In this document: positions 1-9,270 of the stretch, one piece after another
Layout of the letters: each line of letters starts with the position of its first letter
Position numbering within the stretch: position 1 is the first letter of the stretch
Source of the DNA: Octadecabacter ascidiaceicola
Lineage (GTDB): Bacteria > Pseudomonadota > Alphaproteobacteria > Rhodobacterales > Rhodobacteraceae
NCBI RefSeq assembly: GCF_900185015.1
Contig: NZ_FXYD01000001.1
Span: forward strand, 930,001 to 994,000
DNA: 64,000 nucleotides
Direction: 5' to 3'
Notes under the pieces: model-generated
Seen by the model: only the letters and a program-made list of their open reading frames with translations
The model's database searches: none
What the model was told of the DNA's origin: nothing
Made by a program: the position numbers and the translations under genes

Positions 1-533
1 TGGGCGAAGTGATGCCTGGCTTTGATAAGGTCGCACTGATGAAATACCCCCACCTTGAGCGGATCAACCACATCCACACGGCGGGTAACTCTTCCGGTAT
101 CGTTGATGGATCTGCGGGTGTTCTTGTTGGCTCCAAGGAGTTCGGTGAGAAGTTCGGGTTGAAACCACGTGCCCGCATTCGTCAGACCGCGAAAATCGGG
201 ACTGATCCAACAATCATGCTGACAGGTCCGGTTCCCGTGACCCATAAAATCCTTGCCGACAGCGGCATGAGCATATCCGATATTGATCTTTTTGAAGTAA
301 ACGAGGCATTTTCCTCTGTTGTGTTGCGTTTCATGCAGGCCTTCAATGTGGATCATTCAAAGGTCAACGTGAACGGCGGCTCCATCGCCATGGGCCACCC
401 ACTGGGCGCAACGGGCGCGATCATCATCGGCACACTGCTGGATGAGCTGGAACGTTCTGACAAAGAAGTCGGGCTTGCAACGCTGTGCATTGCATCCGGC
501 ATGGGTGCAGCAACAATCATCGAACGCGTTTAA
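1..533 (+). CDS. fadA: Acetyl-CoA C-acyltransferase (beta-ketothiolase), C-terminal part
   Basis: This is the 3' part of a thiolase, open at the window edge, that cleaves 3-ketoacyl-CoA to acetyl-CoA and a shortened acyl-CoA in the last step of beta-oxidation. The visible 177 residues carry the C-terminal thiolase signatures: NEAFSS, the catalytic-His segment [15 protein letters not shown], and the second catalytic Cys in CIASGMG. The nucleophilic Cys of the N-terminal half lies outside the window. It ends 12 bp before the FadJ-type gene, so the two are almost certainly co-transcribed, as in fad operons. The family assignment is safe; substrate chain length is not shown by the sequence. Confidence 0.93.
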   Translation, partial: GEVMPGFDKVALMKYPHLERINHIHTAGNSSGIVDGSAGVLVGSKEFGEKFGLKPRARIRQTAKIGTDPTIMLTGPVPVTHKILADSGMSISDIDLFEVNEAFSSVVLRFMQAFNVDHSKVNVNGGSIAMGHPLGATGAIIIGTLLDELERSDKEVGLATLCIASGMGAATIIERV

Positions 534-545
534 AGGGGCATCGAC

Positions 546-2747
546 ATGACTGATTTTACAATGAAAACCGATGCTGACGGCGTGGCCACGATTACGTGGG
601 ATACTGTTGGCAAATCCATGAACGTGATGAACCAGCAGGGGTTTATGGACCTCGATGCACTGATCGATCAGGCGCTGGCTGATGATGCGGTAAAAGGCGT
701 GATCATCACATCTGGCAAAGATGGTAGTTTTGCGGGCGGCATGGACCTCAATATCATCGCGAAGATGAAAGAAAGCGCGGGCGACAATCCGGCACAAGGG
801 CTGATGGAAGGCCTGATGGCCAGCCACGCGATCCTGCGCAAGATTGAACGCGCTGGCATGGACCCAAAGACCAACAAAGGCGGCAAGCCGATTGCTTGCG
901 CCATGCAGGGCACTGGCCTTGGCATCGGGTTCGAAATCCCGCTGTCATGCCACCGCATCTTTGTCGCTGACAACCCGAAGGCCAAGATTGGCCTGCCGGA
1001 AATCATGGTTGGCATTTTCCCCGGCATGGGCGGCACGACCCGCCTTGTGCGCAAAATGGGCGCGATGGCGGCCTCGCCTTACCTACTGGAAGGCAAATTG
1101 CTGAACCCTGCAAAGGCAAAGTCTGCGGGTCTCGTGGATGAAGTCGTTCCAGCAGATGAATTGTTGTCTGCGGCAAAAGAATGGGTTCTGTCAGAGCCGA
1201 ACATCGTGAAGCCGTGGGACGAAAAGGGCTACAAAATGCCAGGTGGTGAACCCTATCACCCCGCTGGTTTCATGACCTACGTTGGCGCATCCGCGATGAT
1301 CAACGGCAAGACCCAAGGTGTTTACCCTGCAGCCAAAGCATTGCTATCTGCCGCTTATGAGGGCGCAATGGTGCCCTTTGACACGGCCATCAAGATCGAA
1401 GCGCGTTGGTTTACCAATGTTCTGCTGAACCCAAGTTCTGAGGCGATGATCCGCAGCTTGTTCATCAACAAAGAAGCGCTTGAAAAGGGCGCTAACCGCC
1501 CGGACGTTGCGGACCAAACCGTTAAGAAAGTTGGCGTTTTGGGCGCTGGCATGATGGGGGCGGGTATCAGTCTTGTATCTGCTTTGGCGGGGATTGAGGT
1601 CGTCTTGATCGACCGTGATCAAGAGGCCGCTGACAAGGGCAAATCCTACACCACCGCCTATATGGACAAAGGGATTTCCCACAAAAAAGCGACCGAAGAG
1701 AAGAAAGAAAAGGTACTCGGCCTGATCAATGCCACCACCGATCTGGACGCATTGAAAGATTGTGATCTGATCGTTGAAGCCGTGTTTGAAGACGTCGGCG
1801 TTAAGGCCGAGATGACCAAAAAGGTCGAAGCGATCATCGGTGATGACGCGATCTTTGCCACCAACACATCGACCTTGCCGATCACAGAACTTGCCAAGGC
1901 ATCTGTGCGCCCTGACCAGTTCATCGGCATCCACTTCTTCAGCCCTGTCGACAAAATGCTGCTGGTGGAAATCATTAGAGGCCGCGAAACCGGCGATGTG
2001 GCCGTTGCGAAGTCCCTCGATTTCGTGCGCCAAATCCGCAAAACGCCGATTGTCGTGAATGACGAACGGTTCTTTTACGCAAACCGCTGCATCCTTCCTT
2101 ATGTCAACGAAGGCGTGCGGATGCTGCAAGAAGGCGTCGCCCCTGCCCTGATCGAAAATGCCGCTAAACTGGTTGGTATGCCGCTCGGTCCGTTGCAGTT
2201 GACCGACGAAACCTCCATCGACCTCGGCGCTAAAATTGCTAAGGCAACGAAGGCCGCATTGGGCGCTGAGTATGACGACAGCGCGGATGAGCTGATCTTC
2301 TGGATGGAAGCCGAAGGCCGTTTGGGTCGCAAAGCAAACGCAGGCTTTTACGACTACGACGCCAAAGGCAAACGTCAGGGCCTGTGGTCCGGTTTGGGTG
2401 AGCGTTACAGCATTAAAGACGACCAACCAGAGCTTATCGAAGTGCAGCACCGTTTGCTCTTCTCTCAAGTCCTCGAGGCTGTTCGTGCGCTGGAAGAAGG
2501 CGTGCTGATGGACATCCGCGAAGGCGACGTCGGCGCGATCCTTGGCTGGGGCTTTGCGCCTTGGTCCGGCGGCCCATTCTCATGGCTCGACATTCTTGGC
2601 GCACCTTATGCGGCAGAACGGTGTGACCAACTGGCCGCAGAATTCGGCGACCGCTTCGCCTGCCCTGCCTTGTTGCGTGAAATGGCCGACAAAGGCCAAA
2701 GCTTCTACGGGCGTTTTGGTGCCGGAGTGGACAGCAAAGCTGCATAA
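546..2747 (+). CDS. fadJ: Bifunctional enoyl-CoA hydratase / 3-hydroxyacyl-CoA dehydrogenase (FadJ/FadB type)
   Basis: A 733-residue multifunctional beta-oxidation protein, close to the length of E. coli FadB/FadJ. Residues 1-300 form the crotonase domain, with probable catalytic glutamates near 130 (in GIGFE) and 152 (in GLPEIM). An NAD-binding Rossmann motif, VGVLGAGMMGAG, lies at about 329-340, and the dehydrogenase signature IHFFSPV follows near residue 465. The C-terminal 3-hydroxyacyl-CoA dehydrogenase domains fill the rest. It hydrates enoyl-CoA and oxidises the hydroxyacyl-CoA, passing product to the thiolase encoded 12 bp upstream. A strong terminator follows. Whether it is the aerobic (FadB) or the alternative (FadJ) paralogue cannot be read from sequence. 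Confidence 0.93.
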   Translation: MTDFTMKTDADGVATITWDTVGKSMNVMNQQGFMDLDALIDQALADDAVKGVIITSGKDGSFAGGMDLNIIAKMKESAGDNPAQGLMEGLMASHAILRKIERAGMDPKTNKGGKPIACAMQGTGLGIGFEIPLSCHRIFVADNPKAKIGLPEIMVGIFPGMGGTTRLVRKMGAMAASPYLLEGKLLNPAKAKSAGLVDEVVPADELLSAAKEWVLSEPNIVKPWDEKGYKMPGGEPYHPAGFMTYVGASAMINGKTQGVYPAAKALLSAAYEGAMVPFDTAIKIEARWFTNVLLNPSSEAMIRSLFINKEALEKGANRPDVADQTVKKVGVLGAGMMGAGISLVSALAGIEVVLIDRDQEAADKGKSYTTAYMDKGISHKKATEEKKEKVLGLINATTDLDALKDCDLIVEAVFEDVGVKAEMTKKVEAIIGDDAIFATNTSTLPITELAKASVRPDQFIGIHFFSPVDKMLLVEIIRGRETGDVAVAKSLDFVRQIRKTPIVVNDERFFYANRCILPYVNEGVRMLQEGVAPALIENAAKLVGMPLGPLQLTDETSIDLGAKIAKATKAALGAEYDDSADELIFWMEAEGRLGRKANAGFYDYDAKGKRQGLWSGLGERYSIKDDQPELIEVQHRLLFSQVLEAVRALEEGVLMDIREGDVGAILGWGFAPWSGGPFSWLDILGAPYAAERCDQLAAEFGDRFACPALLREMADKGQSFYGRFGAGVDSKAA

Positions 2748-2766
2748 AGCCGCTGCACGAATTGGG

Positions 2767-2798
2767 AAAGGCCGCGCATGAGGTTGCGGCCTTTTTTT
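2767..2798 (+). terminator. Rho-independent terminator of the thiolase-fadJ operon
   Basis: The arms AAAGGCCGC (2767-2775) and GCGGCC (2786-2791) form a GC-rich stem, followed at once by seven T. It lies 20 bp after the fadJ stop codon. Confidence 0.85.
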
Positions 2799-3020
2799 CT
2801 ACTCGGGAACACGATCCAAGGCAGCTTTGTTTAAATTTCTGCTTTGCAGACGGAACCGTCATCCGAATAGAAGAAGCGTCCGGCCGCTCTTCGCCTTTTG
2901 GCTTCTCTAGAACGGCCTCCATGCCTCAAAGTTCGGGAAGAAAGCGTCTACAAATCTAGGGCTATTCAGGCTTTGGTTCGTCGCCCACCAATCCAAACTT
3001 GGACTAAAGTATTGCGCTGC

Positions 3021-4271
3021 CTATGATCGTATTATTGATTGATCCTTAAGCTTAATAGCAATTCTCGACAACTCACCTGCCAAGGGAAACAAGCAAGCCT
3101 GTAAAGAATGGTATATGTCAGGTTTGCCTGCGAAAATGGTGCTTGTGACGTCGCCACTTTCATCGATTTCGGGGAACCACCCGCCTCGTTCATGGTCAAT
3201 GAAATGCGTGTTCGCGAAGGACCAGAGGCGGCGGTACCAGATTTCGTCCGCTTGGTTTCGATCAAGTTGAATAAGCACCGCAACCGCACCAATGGCCTCA
3301 GTGACCGGCCACCAGTAGCGTGACGCGATGTCAATGTCGCCGCCAAACTTCAGCGTATAGGCAAAGCCTCCATCCGGCCTCCACGCGTCTTGTAACGCCC
3401 GCTCAATCAATTGCCGTGCTCTCGTCGGCGCATCGCCGCTTGGTCGACCACACAGGTCCCAATACTGCAAAAGAAGGCGGCCCAGTTCGAAAGAATGCCC
3501 CGGAGTGGTACCCGCAGGACGAAACATTGGGTTGCCTGCGTAGTTGCGATCAACCTTCCAGGTCACCGTGTAATGTTCCGGCAGACGCCAATCATTTTGC
3601 GGTGCAATTTTCTTGGTGAAGAAATCTAAGATCCGACCCGCACGATCTAGATAGACCTGATTGCCCGTGGCCTCGAATGCGCTGAGGTGGGCCTCAACGC
3701 CATGCATATTAGCGTTCATGCCGCGGTAGGATGAAAAGGGTGTCCAATCCCTGTTCATCTCGTCGGAATACAGGCCGGCATCGTCTTCCCAAAAGTGCTG
3801 ATCGAGAACCCTAGTTACATCCGTAAGCAGTGCATCCGCATCCGGATGGCCTGCAATCTTGGCAGTCGAGGCCGCCAGAAGGACGAACATGTGCCCATAA
3901 GCCTGTTTGCGATCGTCAGCGATATTGTCACCTTGTAGCGCCCAAAGAAAACCCCCGTGAACGGGGTCGCGATGACAACTGTTAAGGTAGGCCATTCCGC
4001 GATCAACAATCTTATCGGCATCTGGTTGGCCCCAGATTTGACCAAGCGCAAAAGAATGGACGAGTCGTGTGGTCGTGTGCAGTTCTTGAGTCTTGTCCGC
4101 AAGCGCTGCACCTCTGTGATCAAGGGTTGCGAAGCCGGCATCATGTCGAAGGCTTTTTTCAAAAAACGTGAACTGCCGCTTGGCGTCAGCGGCCAGCCAC
4201 GCCCGATGCTCTGGCAGATCCAACCAAAAGCCTGAATGGTCTTGCGGACCGGGTGATTGATGTACTGTCAT
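3021..4271 (-). CDS. AGE-family (N-acylglucosamine 2-epimerase / YihS-like) sugar isomerase
   Basis: A 416-residue protein of the alpha/alpha6-barrel AGE family, which interconverts aldoses and ketoses or epimerises N-acyl-hexosamines in the cytoplasm. Family landmarks appear in order: an Arg in TTTRLVHSF, His in NANMHGVEAH, His and Glu in GHSFELGRLL, and a late His in PDIYHSLQACL. These match the His/Glu/Arg pocket of YihS-type mannose or sulfoquinovose isomerases better than those of dedicated GlcNAc epimerases. It stands alone, converging on fadJ, with no sugar transporter or kinase beside it. The family is clear; the substrate (mannose, sulfoquinovose or another hexose) is not. Confidence 0.85.
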   Translation of the reverse strand: MTVHQSPGPQDHSGFWLDLPEHRAWLAADAKRQFTFFEKSLRHDAGFATLDHRGAALADKTQELHTTTRLVHSFALGQIWGQPDADKIVDRGMAYLNSCHRDPVHGGFLWALQGDNIADDRKQAYGHMFVLLAASTAKIAGHPDADALLTDVTRVLDQHFWEDDAGLYSDEMNRDWTPFSSYRGMNANMHGVEAHLSAFEATGNQVYLDRAGRILDFFTKKIAPQNDWRLPEHYTVTWKVDRNYAGNPMFRPAGTTPGHSFELGRLLLQYWDLCGRPSGDAPTRARQLIERALQDAWRPDGGFAYTLKFGGDIDIASRYWWPVTEAIGAVAVLIQLDRNQADEIWYRRLWSFANTHFIDHERGGWFPEIDESGDVTSTIFAGKPDIYHSLQACLFPLAGELSRIAIKLKDQSIIRS

Positions 4272-4398
4272 AGGTTTGTCTCTTGTTCATCAGACGGCTA
4301 AAGGCGTCAAGTATCGCTTGCTGTATCTATGAATTGCACTCACAGGGTCCTTCATCATCAGTCAGTTATTACAAATCTGGTGGGCGTTCTAATTTGAA

Positions 4399-4434
4399 CG
4401 AAAATTGCCCCGCCCTTGTTACCAAGGACGGGGC
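4399..4434 (-). terminator. Rho-independent terminator downstream of the Hint-like gene
   Basis: On the minus strand a long stem, GCCCCGTCCTTG / CAAGGGCGGGGC with a 4-nt loop (4407-4434), is followed by AATTTTCG. It lies about 85 bp past the stop of the gene ending at 4520. Confidence 0.8.
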
Positions 4435-4519
4435 CCGTACGGTCCGGTTTTTCTGGGGGAAAGCGCAGACCGACGGTCACAAACGAGGTCAGCCCCCATT
4501 TGCAACTCGTACCGCCGGC

Positions 4520-5161
4520 TTATGCGACAGCGTGGTAAACTGGGCGGTTGAATGGCGCGCGAGCGTCATCTTCAAACATCAGGCAATCTACGAGGTCTTC
4601 GGCGATATCCATGTTCAAGACTTCATAAGATGATGCACCCATGTCGCTCATCAGATCAGCCTGCGCGCGGCAGAGAAACAATGCACCGATGTTTGCAAAA
4701 ACGATTTCGTCTTGCGCAAAGTGCAATTGGATAACTTCAACCCATTCAGCCGGACGTTCTTGTGTGATGCCACGAAACCCAACGAGAGCCGCACCGGGGA
4801 TGAGTGCGAACGGGTCACCTGTCATATCTTCAGAAGCATCGCTTTCGATCATGACGGACTGGTGTGGCAGGATCATCATGTCTTCGCGATTGCCCAAAGC
4901 ACCGGCAGGTACGGACAGTGGCCAGCTTGCGATATCCATTGTGTCTGCCATCAGCGCGTGACGTGTAATCGCGACAACTGTCTGCAACCCACCATCAAAT
5001 GTCAGAACCTGCTGACCTTCGCGGATGATTTCGATCGGCGCCCAGCCCGCCTGTGTCGCGACCTTCGTTCCGGAAACCATTCCAGTTGTCCGAGCGTCCA
5101 GCTTTGGCTGAGTGGTTTCGGTTTTAGCAGCGTCCCAAGTGGTGTTCTTCCAAGCAAACAT
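4520..5161 (-). CDS. Hint-domain (Hedgehog/intein-like) protein lacking the N-terminal nucleophile
   Basis: A 213-residue protein whose middle matches Hint folds: GMVSGTKVAT, then IEIIREGQQVLTFDGGLQ and ITRHAL, and a later LPHQSVMI block. In self-processing Hint domains the first block starts with Cys or Ser (CFxxGT); here that position is Gly, so self-cleavage by the normal chemistry looks impossible. I chose the ATG at 5161 because GGGGA stands 8 nt before it; ATGs at 5176 and 5170 are in frame but lack a ribosome site. No signal peptide is evident. The gene has its own terminator and no obvious partner. Function unknown; related non-cleaving Hint proteins seem common in roseobacters. Confidence 0.75.
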   Translation of the reverse strand: MFAWKNTTWDAAKTETTQPKLDARTTGMVSGTKVATQAGWAPIEIIREGQQVLTFDGGLQTVVAITRHALMADTMDIASWPLSVPAGALGNREDMMILPHQSVMIESDASEDMTGDPFALIPGAALVGFRGITQERPAEWVEVIQLHFAQDEIVFANIGALFLCRAQADLMSDMGASSYEVLNMDIAEDLVDCLMFEDDARAPFNRPVYHAVA

Positions 5162-5363
5162 TTTTGACATCCCCATGTCTGGTTTTTATATTTTTGAACC
5201 GTCTCGGCAGCGAGGTGGTCCGTAGCAACAAAACCATAAGGGGTGATTCCCAAGGCGCTCCTTGGCGCACAAAGGGGCAAGTTTGGGGCATTGATCAGGG
5301 GTGATCTGTAATAAACTGGTTAACGGCGGATTAACTTTAAAACTGGAAACAATAATCAGGGCG

Positions 5364-6017
5364 TTATGCTGGATCGAAGCTGTAGCCATGCGCTTTGATG
5401 TCCGACTCGCAAAGCGCTCCGAGTAGTTCTGCGTCCGATTCTGTGTAGTAGCCACGCCAGTCACGCGCGCGCGCACTTTGATTGGCGACAGGAATTTCAG
5501 GTGTGAACCCTAGATGTTCAGCGAGCGGAACCATGTCCTCAGCCAAGTATTCCAACCGAATATACAAATCCGCATGCATTCGCCCTGCTCCATCTTTCAT
5601 GTAGCTCTCATACGGGTTGTTGCTGAATGTGGATCGGGTCAGCGGGTCATTCAGAAATCGCGAAAACTCGTGTAACTTCGCCAACGCCACCGCTGGATGG
5701 TCGAAATCCTGCGTCTTTAGCCAATGGTAATAACTGACCATTCGGTCCCAAGGATTGCGCACGAGTGTGAATGTGAACAGCGCTTCCATCTCGTCGCGTG
5801 TGATCAGCCCCTCAGCGTCCGCCAGTGTTGAGTGCTTCCACAAACGCCCAGCCGTTCGCACACCCTTCACCTTCCCGCGCCGCTTTATGGCCTTTGGCGT
5901 GTCGCCGATCATTATGTCATCAGCCTTGGCGCGGTCTTCCAGCGCTAGTGCCATTGCTGTGCCACCAGTTTTGGGGATGTGAACAAAGATATATCCGCGC
6001 CCGCGGGAGATAATCAT
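5364..6017 (-). CDS. Sulfotransferase family protein
   Basis: A 217-residue protein of the Sulfotransfer_2 type, which moves sulfate from PAPS to a carbohydrate or other acceptor. The 5'-phosphosulfate loop is visible near residue 13 (FVHIPKTGGT) and the 3'-phosphate site near residue 88 (LVRNPWDRMVSYYHWL). The open frame runs further upstream, but that part overlaps the exporter gene; the ATG at 6017 is chosen because it gives an ATGA overlap with the exporter stop, implying translational coupling. The pairing with an EamA exporter could mean that the sulfated or precursor metabolite is exported, which is inference. The acceptor is unknown. Confidence 0.85.
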   Translation of the reverse strand: MIISRGRGYIFVHIPKTGGTAMALALEDRAKADDIMIGDTPKAIKRRGKVKGVRTAGRLWKHSTLADAEGLITRDEMEALFTFTLVRNPWDRMVSYYHWLKTQDFDHPAVALAKLHEFSRFLNDPLTRSTFSNNPYESYMKDGAGRMHADLYIRLEYLAEDMVPLAEHLGFTPEIPVANQSARARDWRGYYTESDAELLGALCESDIKAHGYSFDPA

Positions 6018-6916
6018 TTGGTAGACCTTAATGCGATGATTGTGCCTGACATGATAATCAGCGCCATACCGATTAACGCGACTGTACTCAAAGTTTGCCC
6101 CCACAAAAGCCAAGCAAAAAACGACGCAAAAACAATCATCGAATATTCGTTGATGGCCACATATGAGGCCTCCCCCAGCTGATAGCCGCGCGTAAGAAGC
6201 ATAACGCCGACAACAGAGCCGAGCGCCTGTGCAACCGTCACCCAAAGCATCGTTCTATCGGGTGTTACATAGCCCTGTAGAACCCATCCGCTCCCGTCCG
6301 GTATCTCTGCGATAGGCCAGATTGTCAGAACCACCAAACCAATTGCGCCAAACAACCCAAGTATGGAGACATAAGCAAACGTCATCACCCAAACGCTCTC
6401 CCCTTCGCACCACATGCGCGTCCCGAGGGCTGATACGGCATAAAACAAGCCAGCCACCACCGGAAGCGCGGAATACCATGCCAATGCCCCGTCTTCCGGC
6501 CAGACCAGCATCAGCGCCCCAACGAAACCGAGCGTTACAGCACCCCAGCGCCAAACCCCTGCGCGTTCGCCCCTAAACAAGATCGACAGCACAAGGACGA
6601 AAATGGGCGCGGTTAAGAACCCCGCTGCGACAATTCCGATCGGAAGAAACGCTAGGCAGGCAAAATAAATCAGCAGAGCCGTCGCATTAAACGTGTTGCG
6701 TAAGATTACGCGCGAGGGTCGGTTTGCGTGCAGGCTGACAACACCAAACAGCGCGAGCAACAAAAGCAGCCCAACCGCAAAAACACCCCTTAAGGTCTGA
6801 AAAAACCACAAGGATGAGGTTTCTGAGACCAGCACAATCAAATTGTCGGTTAGTGCCAACGTGAACATCCCTGACAGGGTGAACATCATTGAAAGCTTTG
6901 GAAAAGTCGTCTGCAT
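6014..6916 (-). CDS. EamA-family (DMT superfamily) metabolite exporter
   Basis: A 300-residue inner-membrane protein with about ten hydrophobic helices arranged as two EamA repeats, as in RhaT/YdcZ-type carriers. The open frame starts at 7126, but the first 70 residues are polar and cross the divergent promoter region. The ATG at 6916 is preceded by GGAAAG at 9 nt and gives the normal family length. The stop overlaps the start of the sulfotransferase gene by 4 bp, so the two form a small operon. Transported substrate cannot be read from sequence; EamA members export amino acids, sugars or drugs. Confidence 0.85.
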   Translation of the reverse strand: MQTTFPKLSMMFTLSGMFTLALTDNLIVLVSETSSLWFFQTLRGVFAVGLLLLLALFGVVSLHANRPSRVILRNTFNATALLIYFACLAFLPIGIVAAGFLTAPIFVLVLSILFRGERAGVWRWGAVTLGFVGALMLVWPEDGALAWYSALPVVAGLFYAVSALGTRMWCEGESVWVMTFAYVSILGLFGAIGLVVLTIWPIAEIPDGSGWVLQGYVTPDRTMLWVTVAQALGSVVGVMLLTRGYQLGEASYVAINEYSMIVFASFFAWLLWGQTLSTVALIGMALIIMSGTIIALRSTK

Positions 6917-7030
6917 GTCGGCACTCTTTCCAAGGGCGCAACAAAGTGCCAGCCCAAAAGCGACCCAATTAAAGTTTTGGGAGTTTATCATTTCAAAATT
7001 CTGCGACATTCTGTCCGCCAAATCGCTTCT

Positions 7031-7036
7031 GGGAGG
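7031..7036 (+). promoter_or_regulatory. Ribosome binding site deciding the acyl-CoA ligase start
   Basis: GGGAGG stands only 2 nt before an ATG at 7039 but 8 nt before the ATG at 7045. Normal spacing favours the second ATG, giving a protein that begins MGWLRDETG. Confidence 0.6.
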
Positions 7037-7044
7037 AAATGCGA

Positions 7045-8664
7045 ATGGGATGGTTAAGAGACGAAACCGGACTGGATAAATGTGCCGCCAACTATGTGCC
7101 TTTGTCACCGCTGAGCCATCTGGCACGCGCTGCGAAGGTCTTCACAAATCACGAGGCTCTTGTTTACGGTGATTTCCGGCTAACCTACGCGCAATATCAT
7201 GCGCGGGTGTCCCAGCTTGCCAGTGCGTTGCAGATGTCGGGCGTAAACCCTGGCGATGTCGTCGCCACGCTCCTGCCTAACATCCCCGCGCAAGCCGAAG
7301 CCCATTTTGGCGTGCCAGCCTGCGGTGCCGTTTTGAACACGATCAACATCAGGCTCGATGTCGACACGATTGCCTATATTTTCGATCACGGCGAAGCCAA
7401 GGTCGTGTTGTGCGACAGCCAGTTCCTTCCGGTTTGCATGCAAGCGATTGAGTTGATGGAGGGAGAAGCGCCGCTGGTTGTCGAAGTGCCTGACACACAA
7501 GCGGGTGTTCCAGAGATTGGCGAGCAGATAGACTATGAGACGTTCTTGGAGGCTGGCGATCCAAACTTTGAATGGATTTTGCCCGAAGATGAGTGGGAAA
7601 GCATTTCGCTAAACTACACCTCTGGCACCACGGGGCGACCCAAGGGTGTCGTTTGTCATCATCGTGGCGCGTATTTGATGACAACAGGAACGCCAATCAC
7701 ATGGCGGATGACGCTGCACCCGCGCTACCTGACCATTGTACCACTGTTTCATTGTAACGGCTGGAACCACACATGGATGATGCCCAGTTTGGGCGGCACT
7801 GTGGTGTGCTGTCGCGATATCACGGCAGAGGCGATCTATAAAGCGATTGCCGATGAAGGCGTGACCCATTTTGGTGGCGCACCTATCGTTTTGAACCTAC
7901 TCGTGAACGCTAAAGACACCGACCGCCGCGACTTTGATCACACGGTTGAAGTCTTCACAGCAGGCGCTCCCCCTGCCCCTGCAACGCTGGCCGCGATTGG
8001 CGATCTTGGGTTTAATGTACAACAAGTCTACGGGCTGACCGAAACCTATGGCCACGTCACCGAATGCCTGTGGAACAAAGACTGGGACGCGCTTTCAGCG
8101 GAAGACCAAGCCGTGATCAAGGCCCGCCAAGGCGTGGCTTTCCCACAAATGGAAGACATCACCGTCATGTCTGACGACATGCAACAAGTCCCGATGGACG
8201 GCGCGACGCAGGGCGAAATCGTGATCCGTGGTAACTCAGTAATGAAGGGGTATCTCAAGAACCCCAAAGCCACGGCCAAGGCGTTCAAGGGCGGGTACTT
8301 CCATTCAGAAGACATCGCCATCCAACACCCAGACGGATCCATGCAGATTGCGGATCGCGCCAAGGACATCATCATCTCGGGCGGGGAAAACATCTCAAGC
8401 GTTGAGGTCGAGGGCGCGTTGATGGGGCACCCAGATGTGATGCTCTGCGCCATCGTTGCCATGCCCGATGACAAATGGGGCGAGGTGCCTTGTGCCTTTG
8501 TCGAGCTAAAGGAAGGCCGCGACGAGGACGAGGCCGCCCTTATCGCGTTCACACGCGAACGGCTGGCAGGTTTCAAATGCCCAAAGAAAGTTGTGTTCGG
8601 GGAATTACCCAAAACATCGACCGGCAAGATCCAGAAGTTCGAACTGCGTAAGACATTCGGATGA
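7045..8664 (+). CDS. AMP-binding acyl-CoA synthetase (medium-chain, AlkK/DmdB-like)
   Basis: A 539-residue ANL-superfamily ligase that activates a carboxylic acid with ATP and joins it to CoA. Motifs in order are the P-loop YTSGTTGRPKGV (about 190), YGLTETYG (about 330), the hinge region DRAKDIIISGGENISSVEVE (about 430), and the catalytic-Lys motif LPKTSTGKIQK near the C-terminus. Overall it looks like the medium-chain group that includes AlkK and the methylmercaptopropionate-CoA ligase DmdB; these cannot be separated here by eye. It fits the fatty-acid theme of the fad genes. The stop overlaps the next gene by 4 bp (ATGA). Confidence 0.9.
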   Translation: MGWLRDETGLDKCAANYVPLSPLSHLARAAKVFTNHEALVYGDFRLTYAQYHARVSQLASALQMSGVNPGDVVATLLPNIPAQAEAHFGVPACGAVLNTINIRLDVDTIAYIFDHGEAKVVLCDSQFLPVCMQAIELMEGEAPLVVEVPDTQAGVPEIGEQIDYETFLEAGDPNFEWILPEDEWESISLNYTSGTTGRPKGVVCHHRGAYLMTTGTPITWRMTLHPRYLTIVPLFHCNGWNHTWMMPSLGGTVVCCRDITAEAIYKAIADEGVTHFGGAPIVLNLLVNAKDTDRRDFDHTVEVFTAGAPPAPATLAAIGDLGFNVQQVYGLTETYGHVTECLWNKDWDALSAEDQAVIKARQGVAFPQMEDITVMSDDMQQVPMDGATQGEIVIRGNSVMKGYLKNPKATAKAFKGGYFHSEDIAIQHPDGSMQIADRAKDIIISGGENISSVEVEGALMGHPDVMLCAIVAMPDDKWGEVPCAFVELKEGRDEDEAALIAFTRERLAGFKCPKKVVFGELPKTSTGKIQKFELRKTFG

Positions 8665-9212
8665 AAGCACTATGGCTGATGGCCAGTGCACTTGCCTCAC
8701 CCGCGGCGGGGTTGGTGATTGCAGGTGATATCCTGCAAGAAACCTGCGCGGGCCGGTTTGTGCTGCTAGATCCCAACGATGGTTTCACAGTCGGCAAAGA
8801 CAACTTCAACACCTGCCACCTTTATGCCTTTGACGAAGACCAAAACATCGTGCTGCCCGAACCCATTCACGTGGATAGTGGCGGGCTCAACGGCCTGATC
8901 GCACAAGGCACCGAAGTCGCGAGCCACTGTATGTTCTTTGACAGCATCAACGACACACAATTTGCCTTTGTCGAATTCGATGCGCCGATCCTTGGCATAG
9001 CCGCCTATCAAGACACCATGGGCGCCACAGATTTTCTGGCCCGCACCAAGGCGACATTCATCGGCGAGCGCCTGCGCGGGTTAGAAGAAAACGATGAAGT
9101 CTGGATTGATCCCGACCGCCCTGATCGGCTGTATGTTCTTTGGGCGGGCTCATCGCCGGGCGACTACATCCGTGTCTTTACAGAACGATCTGTTGGCGCG
9201 GCCCTAGTGTAG
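8661..9212 (+). CDS. Secreted protein of unknown function
   Basis: A 183-residue protein with a short N-terminal hydrophobic stretch ending in an Ala/Gly-rich segment, consistent with a Sec signal peptide of about 17-21 residues. The rest is soluble, acidic and contains four Cys (CAGRF, NTCHLY, SHCMFF and none near the end), so a periplasmic location with a disulfide is possible. Its ATG overlaps the acyl-CoA ligase stop, so the two are translated from one message, yet nothing in it suggests CoA chemistry. I do not recognise the family. A bidirectional terminator follows. Confidence 0.7.
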   Translation: MKALWLMASALASPAAGLVIAGDILQETCAGRFVLLDPNDGFTVGKDNFNTCHLYAFDEDQNIVLPEPIHVDSGGLNGLIAQGTEVASHCMFFDSINDTQFAFVEFDAPILGIAAYQDTMGATDFLARTKATFIGERLRGLEENDEVWIDPDRPDRLYVLWAGSSPGDYIRVFTERSVGAALV

Positions 9213-9216
9213 AACG

Positions 9217-9256
9217 TAAAACGGCGCCCCGAATTTCTTCAGGGCGCCGTTTCTTT
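9217..9256. terminator. Bidirectional terminator between convergent genes
   Basis: AAAACGGCGCCC and GGGCGCCGTTTCTT flank a 12-nt loop. T-rich tails occur on both strands, so it can end the secreted-protein transcript and the BCCT transcript. Confidence 0.85.
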
Positions 9257-9270
9257 GTGAATCTAGCGGC

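Noticed and set aside
1344-2468. 374-codon open frame on the minus strand within fadJ
   Set aside because: It is antisense to a complete, well-conserved enzyme, has no recognisable motif, and its His/Phe/Asp-rich composition is typical of a shadow frame.
4283-4633. 116-codon plus-strand frame beside the Hint-like gene
   Set aside because: It runs through the terminator hairpin and the antisense of the Hint-like gene; no motif.
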